A stretch of DNA of 64,000 nt from Marchantia polymorpha subsp. ruderalis (lineage: Eukaryota > Streptophyta > Marchantiopsida > Marchantiales > Marchantiaceae): contig AP031355.1 in the NCBI GenBank assembly GCA_037833965.1, forward strand, positions 20,981,501-21,045,500. Reading direction: 5' to 3'. Below the pieces are notes generated by a model. It searched no databases. It was given only the letters and a program-made list of their open reading frames with translations, and had not been told where the DNA came from. This document shows positions 35,563-45,800 of this stretch, one piece after another (the first letter of the stretch is position 1; each line of letters begins with the position of its first letter). The position numbers were made by a program, and so were the translations under genes.

Positions 35563-38500
35563 CTACACGCCTGCACGGAACCACGCTACACTACACTCCG
35601 CGGAACCTGTACTACGTCTCCTGCGCGGCCGACTGCCGCGCACTAACTCCCTACCCTGCCAATCTTCCGCTCGACTGCGCAGTCCCAACCGCTGCAACGC
35701 CGCGGACACCTCCCCTTCGAGGGCGGACATGGTATCCTGTGCCTTCGACAGAAAGGCATCGAGCTTCTTTGCTACCTTCCGCCGACTCCTACTGTCGCCT
35801 GACAACAACCCGGCTGCGCGCAATTCAAACTCACGCAGTGTGAGTTTTTCCTGCGCCTTCACTTCCCAGTGGGCGTAGCCCTTGAGACAGTGGGCGACTC
35901 GCCTCGCCGTCTCCACCTTCGTGCGATCCGCCTCCTTCCTGCGATCCTCTTCAATTATCACTAATTGCGATTCGGCTTCAGCACGTTGCGCTCTCAATTC
36001 GCCACACTCTGACTGTAACCTGCGGATTAACTCTTCATCCGCCTGCCGTGCGAGCTGACATTGTTCCAACAACCGCGTCTGTCGCACGAGCTCCTCTGAC
36101 AAAATCCGATTCTGGGCCTGCTCAGAAATGAGTGCTTCCTTGACCTTCACCTGCTCCTTGGTGAGCTCGTCCAGTTTCTCATCCTTCATCTTCTCGGAGT
36201 GCTTGTAGAATTTCTGATTAAGCTTGTACTGACCCCACAAGCACTCATGCTTCTCCTTCAAGTCCCTCAACTCCTGGTCCACTCTAGCTAATAGCTTGCT
36301 GGTGTGGACTTTAGTGCGAGTCCGCCTGCGCACTAACTCGATGTAAGATCCCGGCTGGAGTGGGTCGGCGTATTTATCGACCTTGCGATCCAAGTACCGC
36401 AGCAACGGAATCACTTGCTCAGAGAGCGCCGCCGCCGGCGCTCCAACAATTTCCTCCTCCTCCTCCTCGGTGTCTTCTGCTCCTGACATTTCTTCCGTGG
36501 AGCCTCCGTCGTCATCATCCGAGTGGAGAATTTCAGTCGCCATTGATTGCGTCGGCGACTGCCCCGAGTGGGGCTGCACGTCATCGACGTGTGCTGCCTG
36601 CGAAGGCACGGCTGCAGCCTCGCTGCTCGTCGCCAAAATGTCTAAGGCGGAAGGCGAATGTACCCGTGCGGCATCCCCGTCGCTCGCTTGATGGTTGTCT
36701 ACCGCGTCCTCTCTGCCGCCGTCGTCCGCCGCCGAAGGAGATCGAGCGGAGGGTGACTGCGCGGGGTTTGATTGCGCATTGCGCATCGAGATTTCATCCC
36801 GCGGACAGTCACTCCGCTTCTCCGTCTGTTGCTGCTCCCTTGATCGGTCCGTGGGGGCTGTGCCCGGCCCGTGCGCAGGCGCATTTGCCGGCGCCTTGTC
36901 CGCCGCAGGCGTAGCGCCGCGGACATCTATCGCCGAAGGCGACATGGCCCGGGGCCGCACGCCCGATGTTCCTTGGCCTATAGGCCCTACCGCCGAAGGC
37001 GCATCTATCGGCGGACTTCCCGCCGATGGTGCGGCCTCCGCACGCTCTCTGCTCGTATCTCCTCGGCTCGAAGGCCCTGGCGCCAAAGGCGCAAATTGCG
37101 GCGCGTGGTGCGCCGGAGGGTCTGGCCCCGAGGGCCGGTGTCTCGTAGGCGGTTCTTCCGCCGGCTCCTTCCCCTTCCTACGTTGGAACGGGGGTGATTC
37201 TTGCCTGTGCACAGGCGGCACGTGTGGAGGCGTCCTGTGCACAGGCGACCTGTGCACAGGTGAGCGCCTGTGCACAGGCGGACTGCTCCTTCCCACGCGT
37301 AAGCGTAGATCCACGTCCACTTGTGTTCGCCGGTCCGCGGAGGCTCGTCCGTCCGCGGAGGCTCGTCTGTGCGCAAACGGAACATCTGTCCGCATCGCAC
37401 GTGGTAACTCCGGAGGCCCTTGGCCCGTAGGCGGCCTCTCTCCCGTCGAGGTTGCAGCGTGGCCCGTCGCTCCTGCGGTCGTCCGCGCTTCCTCATGCTC
37501 CTCTGGCGACGCACTTCCTTTCTCCGTCGCAATCGTCGCCGTGTCCGCACTGTCAGCTGGTAACACCAGTCTGCGTGCCTTCTGCTTCGGCCGGCTGTAT
37601 GGCTCGCACAGCGGCCGCGGTCGAATGGGAGCAGAGGGTTCTTGATGCTGCTCCTCTTCGGACTCTTCCCTCCATCGCCGCTTCCGCGGCACTCGTGCTG
37701 CAGGGGTGTGTCTCCCTTCGTCCCTCCGTCTTGATGGGGTAGAAGTCGGTGACTCCTCTGCATCAGTGTCGACCTCGTTCTCCCGCACATACTTCCCGGG
37801 ATGGTCGATGGACAATGGCGGAAAATGTTCAAGCTCCGCCGCTGTCAAACAATTCCGCTGTCGATAAAAATTGATGAGGAAAGGAGAAAGATGGTTTAGA
37901 GTTCCCCCCTTCTCCTCAAACGCGTGCTGTCGCATCACCCTGTGCAGGATGCTCGCCCAGTGAATTGGATTTCCCTCGATGACGCACTCCACAAAAGAGA
38001 CCTGCCACAATGTGATGTAGCAGGCGCGGTGCGGCTGCAGTAATTGCATCAGCGCCGCGGACAAAGTCCGGCGAAATCGATCCTTGTAATCACGGGTCCT
38101 GTACCCATTCTTGGTAGACCTTCCGGTCTTGAACAGCTCCACAAATTGCGCCTCTTCTTGCTTGGTCACCTTGATGCTCTCACTGTCGAAAAGGAGATGC
38201 CCTGGCATGCCAGCACATCTTCCCAACGCCTGCGCCCAATCTTGGACTGTCCACCGGTCAACATGCGGACGCAATCCGCGCGAGGGTGGTCCCTGTGGCT
38301 CTAGCCACTCGCGCACCATATTCGCACAGATGTAATTCCATCCCCATAGCAAGAAATCGAGCTTTCTTGCTATTAAGCGCTCCTCAAAAGCGCGCAGCCC
38401 GTTCTGCGGTAGGCGAAGTGGCACCATCCGCAATCTGCCAGGTCTCGTCATTGCGTTCCTGGGGTTCGCTCGCCCGCTCATTCTACTTCCGCACCGCCCG

Positions 38501-38703
38501 GGTTTCTTTCTCTCTGGGCAAACTCTAATCGCCCTCAATTCCAAATCACGCGCACTCACTTCTCCCTCAATCAACAAGAAATCTCCTGTGCGACGACGTC
38601 GAGAATGTTCCGCAGCCAGCAGATGGATGCGCGCAGCGCGCACAAGAGATTGGAATCGCGAATTCAAGAATGGGACGTTCTCCGCCGCCCGGTCGAAGGT
38701 CAT
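35563..38703 (-). CDS. LTR-borne ORF of unknown function, intact (3' LTR of A)
   Basis: The 1046-codon frame is collinear with the A2 copy and differs by scattered substitutions, a few small indels and some changes in the middle region. The order is the same: basic N-terminus, conserved domain, palindrome-encoded repetitive middle, acidic DTEEEEEE patch, SEQVIPLLRYLDRK and coiled coil. Because it sits in U3 of the 3' LTR, a full-length element transcript started at the 5' LTR TATA box would carry this ORF as its last gene, downstream of gag-pol. The copy in the 5' LTR would lie upstream of the promoter and be silent. Expression as protein would need internal initiation, splicing or a separate promoter; none is proven here. 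Confidence 0.82.
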   Translation of the reverse strand: MTFDRAAENVPFLNSRFQSLVRAARIHLLAAEHSRRRRTGDFLLIEGEVSARDLELRAIRVCPERKKPGRCGSRMSGRANPRNAMTRPGRLRMVPLRLPQNGLRAFEERLIARKLDFLLWGWNYICANMVREWLEPQGPPSRGLRPHVDRWTVQDWAQALGRCAGMPGHLLFDSESIKVTKQEEAQFVELFKTGRSTKNGYRTRDYKDRFRRTLSAALMQLLQPHRACYITLWQVSFVECVIEGNPIHWASILHRVMRQHAFEEKGGTLNHLSPFLINFYRQRNCLTAAELEHFPPLSIDHPGKYVRENEVDTDAEESPTSTPSRRRDEGRHTPAARVPRKRRWREESEEEQHQEPSAPIRPRPLCEPYSRPKQKARRLVLPADSADTATIATEKGSASPEEHEEARTTAGATGHAATSTGERPPTGQGPPELPRAMRTDVPFAHRRASADGRASADRRTQVDVDLRLRVGRSSPPVHRRSPVHRSPVHRTPPHVPPVHRQESPPFQRRKGKEPAEEPPTRHRPSGPDPPAHHAPQFAPLAPGPSSRGDTSRERAEAAPSAGSPPIDAPSAVGPIGQGTSGVRPRAMSPSAIDVRGATPAADKAPANAPAHGPGTAPTDRSREQQQTEKRSDCPRDEISMRNAQSNPAQSPSARSPSAADDGGREDAVDNHQASDGDAARVHSPSALDILATSSEAAAVPSQAAHVDDVQPHSGQSPTQSMATEILHSDDDDGGSTEEMSGAEDTEEEEEEIVGAPAAALSEQVIPLLRYLDRKVDKYADPLQPGSYIELVRRRTRTKVHTSKLLARVDQELRDLKEKHECLWGQYKLNQKFYKHSEKMKDEKLDELTKEQVKVKEALISEQAQNRILSEELVRQTRLLEQCQLARQADEELIRRLQSECGELRAQRAEAESQLVIIEEDRRKEADRTKVETARRVAHCLKGYAHWEVKAQEKLTLREFELRAAGLLSGDSRSRRKVAKKLDAFLSKAQDTMSALEGEVSAALQRLGLRSRAEDWQGRELVRGSRPRRRRSTGSAECSVAWFRAGV
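37203..37279. repeat. Cluster of GCCTGTGCACAGGC palindromes
   Basis: Four copies of the self-complementary core CCTGTGCACAGG lie at 37203-37216, 37234-37245, 37249-37260 and 37266-37279, inside the coding middle of the LTR ORF. The same cluster in the 5' LTR of A (near 48571-48630) lacks one 15-base unit, so copy number has changed since this element inserted. Dozens more copies, and the related GCCGAAGGC repeats, are scattered through E, F, A2 and A, both in the ORF and in non-coding U3. Confidence 0.88.
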
Positions 38704-39946
38704 GGTCGGCTCTTGCTCGTGAAGAACGTCTCACTTGATGGCCGCGCCGGCTGTACGCTGGAACGGTCTTCGCTCTCACGCGCGGCTTCACGCTCCGCCG
38801 TCGTCGATTAAACTCTCACGCTCGAATTGGCGGATTTGAACTCCGCGAGCGTATTACCCTGCGGACATGGGGGCGTAGCGCCGAAGGCGAGTTTTCCGCC
38901 TTGCGCGGTACACTTGTTCGTACCGCCCCTCGGCCAATCCCCCTCTGCCTTGACGCGTGTGTCCGCATGTCGGACAAAAGTTCAACTCCTGCCTGTGCGC
39001 AGGCAGGAGCCTCGGCGGATTCTCGGCCGGCACGGAACTTCATCCTCCTGTGCACAGGCGTTCGCCTGTGCGCAGGCGAATTCCGTGCGCTACGTCGCGC
39101 TGGCACGGAAGGCGTTGACCGTGGTCAGCCGTCTCCGTCCAGCCTGTCCGTTCCTTGTCTCTTCGTCGGCGCTTCCGCCGCCGCAACTCCGTCCGTCCAA
39201 GAGCGCATCCACCCTTCCCGTCCGCATGGTCCGTACCGATTTGATTACTCTGGCGGCTTTTCCGACGTACGCGGCGCCGCGCTGGCGCGGAAGGCGCCGT
39301 ACACTTTCTACCTCACAAGGCGCATTTCTAGGGCCCAAGGCGGATTTTCCGCCGACGCCGAAGCGCCTGTGCACAGGCGAGCGCCTGTGCGTAGGCGGAC
39401 TTCGCGCCTCCCCTAACCCTACTTCGCCTGTGCACAGGCGAACGCCTTCGTCCGCGCATAGGACAAAACTTGATTCCCCCTTCCGCGTAGGCGGAATTCG
39501 CGCCGGTGGCGAACTCTTTCCGCCGTAGGCGACCGCCTCCGTTTCTTCCAATAGCGATAACTCCCTAAGTCCTCATCCGTTCCAAGCGTTCTTGGGCTCG
39601 TTGGAATCAGTGCGTCGAGCTCTTTCCAACGGGACCCTAACTTGGTCAAGGCGCCCGAGGGTTGACCTAATTATGGAGGGTTTCCCTACAGCCGCGGACG
39701 CAACCCCGAAGGCGGGTTTTGCGCCTTGCGCCGTAGAGATCCTAACTGCAGAGCTCGCAGGGAGGGTGGTGCCTGTCCTTACTGCTGCACCCTAAATCCC
39801 AGATTCTACAAGATCCCTCAAGAATCCCCGCGATCTTCCGGATTCACTCTGTTTTGATGTACCGAAGGCTATTTACAATGCTGCCAGGGTACAGTTTTCC
39901 AAAAATGTTTTAATTTTCTCAAAATTGCCAAAAGTGGGGTACCACA

Positions 39947-39961
39947 TGCCCCCCTCCTCAA
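39947..39961 (-). promoter_or_regulatory. Polypurine tract of element A
   Basis: On the minus strand TTGAGGAGGGGGGCA directly precedes the TGTGG start of the 3' LTR. This is the expected plus-strand DNA primer. The tract and the ~20 bases before it are identical in element B (58178-58192). Confidence 0.9.
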
Positions 39962-39983
39962 TTGTGAGCGCCCACGCGAACAC

Positions 39984-42824
39984 TCACATGTGGTATTTCT
40001 TCAACCGCCACCCGTTCACTCGGGTGCCTAACAAATCGCCGGCCAGGTCCGCAAGTTGGATGGATCCATTCGGGAAGACTTCGACAACCCTGTAAGGTCC
40101 CATCCACCTTAGGTGCAGTTTGCCTGGGAATCTGGCATGCCTGCTGTCGTAGAGCAATGCCAAATCACCCGCCTGCAGTAGTACCGGTTTGATCTTTTTA
40201 TCGTATCTCTCCTTTCGGCGGAGCTGGATTTTCCTGGTGCGATCTTCGGCGTCTCGTCTCCTCTCATCCAGCAGCGTGACCTCCTGTAACCTGTAGAGCT
40301 GACTCTCCTCTGCGCCCATCCTCTGCAAATCCAACGTTCGTTGGGTGGGTACTTCAAATTCGATCGGGAGGATCGGGTGTTGCCCATACACCAGAAAGTA
40401 TGGTGTCTGTTTGGTCGTGATCTTCTCAGCTGTGCGGTACGCCCATAGAGCGGCTGCTAGCTTCGTATCCCAGTCGTGAGCGTGATTCACCGTGACCTTG
40501 AGTAGTATTTTACACAGCAGACCATTGGACTTCTCCGTCAGTCCATTTGCCTTGGGATTGTATGGAGTAGTCTTCCGGTGCTTGATGTGGAAATACCGTG
40601 TCAGATCTTCGATGATCTGATTCAGAAAATGCGTGCCCCGGTCGCTGACTAGCTCTAAGGGACATCCGTAGCGTGTGATGATCGACTCAAACAAGAATGC
40701 TGCCACTGTGGCAGCATCATCCCTTCTGGTGGCCCTGGCCTCTACCATTTTGGTGGCGTAGTCCGTTGCTACCAGAATGTAGCGCCTTCGTGTACTTCTA
40801 GTCACTGGTTGTATCGGCCCTACAAAGTCAATACCCCACTTTTCGAAAGGTGCTAGAGGCATGATGGGAGTCAGGGGCCAGCGTGTTGTAGGCGTCGGTC
40901 TCCCCGTCCTCTGGCAACTGTCGCACTTGCGGATGTAATCGAGAACATCCTTAAACATGGTCGGCCACCAATACCCCGCATTTAGGATCTTTGTGACCGT
41001 GTTCCTGGTGGCATAGTGTCCACCCGCCTCCTCTGTATGCATCGCACTCACTATTCTTGGTACCTCTGATTCCTCTAGGCATCTGCATAAGCGCTCATCT
41101 GCCATCTTCTTGAACAAAACCCCCTGCTGGAGTTGGTACGGGTCTGCCTTATGAATAAAGACAGTTCGCTGTTCCAAATCCATGCCTTCGGGACACTGGA
41201 GGGTTAGCAGATATCGATACAGGTCGGCATAGCGGGACTCATGTCCTGCAGACAACTGAAATAACTCTTCATCTGGAAAATCGTCCACCAATTCCTCCTC
41301 TGTCGGCTGGGTCCATAATCGGGACAAGTAATCCGCATTTTCGTGGTGCACCCCTTTCCTGGTCTGGACTGTGTAGGTGAACTCTTGTAGTAACAACACC
41401 CACCTGGCGATCCGACCGGATAGGTCGGCTTTCTTGACTAGGTGTTGCAATGCGTAGTGGTCCACATGGAACACAAACTCGTAGCAGATTAGGTAGTGAC
41501 GGAACTTTTTACAGGAGTACACCATCCCCAACGCTTCTCTCTCCGTCGTGGTGTACTTCCGCTCTGCTAGAGACAGCTGTCGGCTCGCGAAGTAGATCGG
41601 GTAGTCCTTTTTGTTGTCATCCTTTTGACTCAGTACTACGCCGATGGCGAATGCCGATGTGTCAACGTAAACATGGAATGGTCGATTCCAGTCTGGACTC
41701 CTTAGTACGGGAGCAGTCGTGAGTTTCGCTTTAAGAGTCTCAAATGCTGACTGCTGGTTCGCACCCCAAGCATAAGGCTCGTCCTTCTTCAACAACTTGG
41801 TCAGGTCCGCCGCCAGTATTGCATACAGGTGTATGAATCTTCGGTAGTAGCCCACATGACCCAGGAATGCTCGCAGCTCTCTTAGATTCGTGGGTGGCTC
41901 AAGCTCAAGTATAACCTTGACCTTCTCGATGTCCACCGCAATGCCGTCTGCCGAGACCCGATGACCCAACAAGATCCCACTAGTCATAAAGAAAAAGCAC
42001 TTCTCGGGATGCAGTGATAAACTGCTCTCTCTACATTTATCGAAGGTCTGCTTCAAGTGACTTAGGTGTTCAGACCGCTTCCCAAAGACACAGAAGTCAT
42101 TTATGAATATTTCCAGGAACTTCCTCAGTTGTTCCTGAAAGATATTGGTCATCATCCGTTGAAAGGTGGCAGGCGCGTTGCACAGACCGAAGGACATCTT
42201 GTGGTATGCGTAAGTTCCCCAGTCGGTTGTGAACGTAGTTTTATCCTTGTCCTGTTCACGGATAGACACCTGATTGTAACCTGAGAACCCATCCAGGAAG
42301 CTATAACATTCATGTCCTGCGACATGGTCTAGAATGGCATCCGTGAATGGTAACGGGTGATGATCCTTGCGTGTTGCTGCATTCAACTTCCGGAAATCCT
42401 GACACACTCGTATCTTACCCGTCAACTTCTTGGGTACGATAACAATCGGCGACACCCACTCACTGCTGAGCACAGGGTAAATAATACCAGCGCTCAAGTA
42501 CTTATCTATCTCCTCTTTAACTAGCAAGGAGTATTTTGGGTTGAGGCGATACTGGCGCTGTCGTATGGGTACTGAGTCGTCCAGTAAATCGATACGGTGT
42601 TCCCCATACCGTGCAGGTATCCCCTTCATGTCTTCGATCTTCCAGGCGAAGACGTCGACATAATGGCTAAGGAATGCCTGTACTTTCCTTAGCTCGTCTC
42701 CTCTCACTGCGCTTGATACCTTCAAGCACTTGTCGGGACAGAGTTGTACTTCGTGACAGTCACTAGGGTCGACAATGCCCTCGGTGTGACTCGTCTCACT
42801 CCTTCCCAGTCCCACAGTTAATTG
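39984..42824 (-). CDS. Pol region of element A: RT, RNase H, integrase (RT active site altered)
   Basis: The frame follows in phase after the UAG at 42825-42827. It contains reverse transcriptase (IRVCQDFRKLNAATRKDHHPLPF, then LDGFSGYNQ), RNase H (HVYVDTSAFAIG, TEREALGM, HVDHYAL), an HHCC zinc finger (MHTEEAGGHY, then CDSCQ) and the DDE integrase core (GIDFVGP, SDRGTHF, NPKANGLTEKSNG). A GPY/F-type end (RWMGPYRVVEVFPNGSIQL) comes last. No chromodomain follows, which with RT style places it near the Athila/Tat lineage. The catalytic motif reads FIND (codon at 42099-42101) where element B has FIDD. Loss of the first catalytic aspartate should kill polymerase activity. The frame is otherwise open. 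Confidence 0.93.
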   Translation of the reverse strand, partial: QLTVGLGRSETSHTEGIVDPSDCHEVQLCPDKCLKVSSAVRGDELRKVQAFLSHYVDVFAWKIEDMKGIPARYGEHRIDLLDDSVPIRQRQYRLNPKYSLLVKEEIDKYLSAGIIYPVLSSEWVSPIVIVPKKLTGKIRVCQDFRKLNAATRKDHHPLPFTDAILDHVAGHECYSFLDGFSGYNQVSIREQDKDKTTFTTDWGTYAYHKMSFGLCNAPATFQRMMTNIFQEQLRKFLEIFINDFCVFGKRSEHLSHLKQTFDKCRESSLSLHPEKCFFFMTSGILLGHRVSADGIAVDIEKVKVILELEPPTNLRELRAFLGHVGYYRRFIHLYAILAADLTKLLKKDEPYAWGANQQSAFETLKAKLTTAPVLRSPDWNRPFHVYVDTSAFAIGVVLSQKDDNKKDYPIYFASRQLSLAERKYTTTEREALGMVYSCKKFRHYLICYEFVFHVDHYALQHLVKKADLSGRIARWVLLLQEFTYTVQTRKGVHHENADYLSRLWTQPTEEELVDDFPDEELFQLSAGHESRYADLYRYLLTLQCPEGMDLEQRTVFIHKADPYQLQQGVLFKKMADERLCRCLEESEVPRIVSAMHTEEAGGHYATRNTVTKILNAGYWWPTMFKDVLDYIRKCDSCQRTGRPTPTTRWPLTPIMPLAPFEKWGIDFVGPIQPVTRSTRRRYILVATDYATKMVEARATRRDDAATVAAFLFESIITRYGCPLELVSDRGTHFLNQIIEDLTRYFHIKHRKTTPYNPKANGLTEKSNGLLCKILLKVTVNHAHDWDTKLAAALWAYRTAEKITTKQTPYFLVYGQHPILPIEFEVPTQRTLDLQRMGAEESQLYRLQEVTLLDERRRDAEDRTRKIQLRRKERYDKKIKPVLLQAGDLALLYDSRHARFPGKLHLRWMGPYRVVEVFPNGSIQLADLAGDLLGTRVNGWRLKKYHM

Positions 42825-42827
42825 CTA
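42819..42827 (-). promoter_or_regulatory. UAG CAA UUA readthrough context between PR and RT (A)
   Basis: The protease frame ends in TAG and is followed in the same frame by CAA TTA and then open pol sequence. UAG followed by CAR YYA is the leaky-stop context defined in tobamoviruses. Element B has TAG CAA CTA at the same place. It suggests that pol is made by stop-codon readthrough. Confidence 0.8.
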
Positions 42828-45800
42828 TTCGTCTTCCGGCTGAATAGCTTCCGGCTCTTCTTCTTCTCCCACCGAACAGCAGGCAACGAATCCCACGAAA
42901 TAATCGGATTCGGTACCACTAGAATCCGATCGCGCGGTCGACTCACTGTCCTCGCCCGATGTGTAACCTGCACTTGTCGATGGGGTCTCTCCTTCGTGTC
43001 TGACCCTATTCCAGGGCACCGTAATGGTTTTGGTCGGTTCCGAAGGATGGGGAAACTTAAGGCGATGCCTTCGCCAATCACATCTGACTTGTGCGCCATA
43101 TAGCCATGGTCGCCCGAGCAGAACGTCATAGCCCTGCTTCATCATCGGTTGAAGGATGATATACGTCAACCGAAAGTCCGCACCCCCGATGATTGTCTTG
43201 ACATTGCGCAACATACCTGCAGGCATTCTCCGCGTCTGATCCGCTAATCTCAACACACGCTTCGAGGGTTCGTATTGACTGAACCCCAAGGCTCTCGCTG
43301 TATCCTCCGTCATTGTGTTGACTCCTGATCCAGAGTCGATTGGCACCCTGCGTACACAACACCCTGCTATTTCCACATCGATCTCGGGTGGCCCTTGGTC
43401 TTCGCTCTCCACTTGATATACTTGAGAGGATGTGGATGCGCGCGGCTTCCGCGGATGCCGTAGCGAAAGCATCAACATTCTCCGATACGTCTTATTGTCC
43501 TCCAAGAGCTGCTTGAACGTGATGTAACCAAGATTTGGCGAAGTGACCAAAATTTGGTCAAAGCCCTTATGGCTTTCGAACCCCAATGGGAGGCTAGATT
43601 TAAACCCCGTTCTACGGGGAGAAGGACTTTCACCTTCATGGAAAACTCAGTTCGATCACTCTGTCATCCCAGTGCGGATGTACGCTGAGTAGAGCGCACA
43701 GGTTCACTTTTCGACTCCCGAGATCTTCGACCAAGTCATAGTGGGCGCGTTGGGTCGCCGGGGTCGGCGACGCTCTGCGAGGTTCCACGGTGGCTGCCAA
43801 CTTCGCCCCAAGGGAGGATGTCAAGTCTGGCCGCGGTGGGTCCTTTTGAGTGCGGATCGCTTCCTTCAACAGGTTGGTTACCTCGTTGCGGATATCCGGA
43901 GCATAGTCCCGTTTCAGTAGGCGCACTGGCTCGTCCTCGACTGCTGTCTGGGGGCGCACTGCTGGTGCCTCTCGCGTAGCCGAAGACTTCCGAGCAGGTC
44001 GCAAGTCGGACTTGCTGGATGTCTTCTCCTTCCCTTTTCCCGTCCGGTCGTCGGTTCTCCGTTCGTGCTTGCGAGTGTCACGCTCTTGCTCCTTCGATTT
44101 CTTGGAACTACGAGTTTCGACCCGTGCGCACATAACCTCTTCAGCCGGCCATTCTTCGTCTTCGTCATCCCCGTCTGAACCTACTTCGACCTGGTTAACT
44201 TGGACGTCCTCCTTGGCAGGAGTGTTCACAAATCGTACCGCTGGCCGAGGGGCTGGTGGCTGATCACACTCTGGCGCAGTATGCCCGATCTTCTTGCAAT
44301 TACTACATGTCGGAGCATAATCGTTTCGCCTTTTTGGATGGGGACACTACGGTGAGAAGTGCCCAACTTCCCCGCAATTATAACAAGCTCGCGGTGGCGG
44401 TGGGTCAAACGTCCCTGGAGGTGCTCTCCGCCTCACGGGTACTGTAGTGGCCCGATCCACCGGAATATATCGTGGGACTTGCATTGCTGAAACTGCAGGA
44501 GGGGTAGGAACCGACTGGACGGCGTAGGCTGTCTCTTCGCTAGCCTCTCCATAGTACTGAGGGTGCTCTCCATAGTACGGTTGTGCCCACTCTACTGCGT
44601 TGACTGGATATGACGGACGGGTGGTAAGGCACTCGGTGTTTGCATGTCCCACCGCCCCGCACGTAGTACACCATAAGTTCGCTCGCACTCTCCCGGGTGA
44701 TTTTCGGCGATCATGCCCGCCTACCACTTGAACCTTGAGATCGGCGAAGTCCTTCACAAGGGTCTCCATCTTCGAGGCTATGTCTCCCGGCGCTCTGTCC
44801 GTAGTCACTCGTCGGGTGCCCTTTTTCTTCGCTGACCCATGCTTCTTCCTCTTCTTCTCCTCCTCCGACGATGAGGTTTCCTCTTCTTCGGATGAGGAAC
44901 GGTTCTCGTCCGAAGACGATTCCTCCGATGACGGAGTTGTACCTCTACGTCGTCTTCGCCCTCCCTTCGGTTTTCGCTCCTTCGACTCCCGTCTCTCTCT
45001 CCCTCTTCGGTTGAGAGTGGAAGTTTCGAAGGCTTCTGCCGATGCAATCACATCCTCAATAGTGTCGCACTTGCTGTGTCGGCAAAAAGTCTCCATCTCC
45101 CGAGTTAAACCGGTCACGTACCAATCCACAGCTTGTTGTACCGAGAAAGGGGACCCTGGTCCTGTTTTCGGTATTCTGTCAAGGAGGTCCAGAAATCTCT
45201 CAGTGTAGTCACGCAGACTCTCCTTCTTCTCTCGCTGCAAATTACGTAACTTTGTCAAAACCCGGCTGTCGTAGCCGAGCTCGCGGAAGCGGCGGAGGAA
45301 CTTCTCCTTCAGCTGGGCCCATGTTGTCAACCCAGTCGGATCGATGCTCTCGTGATTGTACCAACTCCTCGCTTTCTTCCGCAGAAGGCTTGGAAAGATC
45401 CTTAGTCGGTCGTCGTCTGCGATCTCGCGATTGGCAATAGACACCGATTCGAACAACTTGATGTATGAATCTGCATCGTCGTCATCCCCACTCCCTTTGT
45501 ACTTCGGGTAGGAATGTTTAGTAATCGGCTGAGGTAGCCGCACATTGGCTTGTCCGTCCGCCATCGGTGTGTCTGTCGACGGTTCTCGGGCGGTCGGTTC
45601 TACTTCACGAGGCGGGTCCGTGCAAGGAATATCTAGTAGAACTGTAAGCACCAAGTTTGGTTCCGAGTCGCCGGGGGTAGGTTCCCCAAGGATGTCGGCC
45701 GAACTAGGCTTAGGTACTCTTTTTGGTGTTTTCTTGTTTTGACGCCGTGTCTCTTCCACGGCCTTCTCTGAATCTCGTCGGAACTTGCGGACAGCTCTAG

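Larger units (their letters stand above)
29152..39946 (-). mobile_element. 3' LTR of element A, interrupted by A2
   Basis: The LTR pieces are 29152-29582 and 34984-39946, about 5.39 kb, against 5378 bases for the 5' LTR. A solo LTR of the same family entered the R-U5 part and duplicated ACTCT. In minus-strand order it has the TGTGGTACCCC start, the ~140-bp module, a GC-rich palindrome zone, the intact 1046-codon ORF, the TATA box and ~0.97 kb of R-U5. A ~60-bp direct repeat with the core AGTTTGAATTCTCAGGCA lies twice in R-U5. A short AC microsatellite lies between. Confidence 0.9.

Noticed and set aside
37203-37279. Regularly spaced palindromic repeats as a CRISPR array
   Set aside because: Spacing is irregular and often zero, there are no unique spacers of constant length, and the repeats lie inside a plant retrotransposon ORF.
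36695-37645. Long plus-strand frame (about 316 codons) antisense to the LTR ORF, with similar frames in the other LTRs
   Set aside because: It is a by-product of GC-rich palindromic repeats that read open on both strands. The conserved domains are only on the minus strand, and the antisense frames break in older copies.
43527-43701. The hairpin-rich insertion as a group II intron or hammerhead ribozyme
   Set aside because: It is too short for a group II intron, with no domain V-like hairpin that I can identify, and the hammerhead core CTGATGA is missing.
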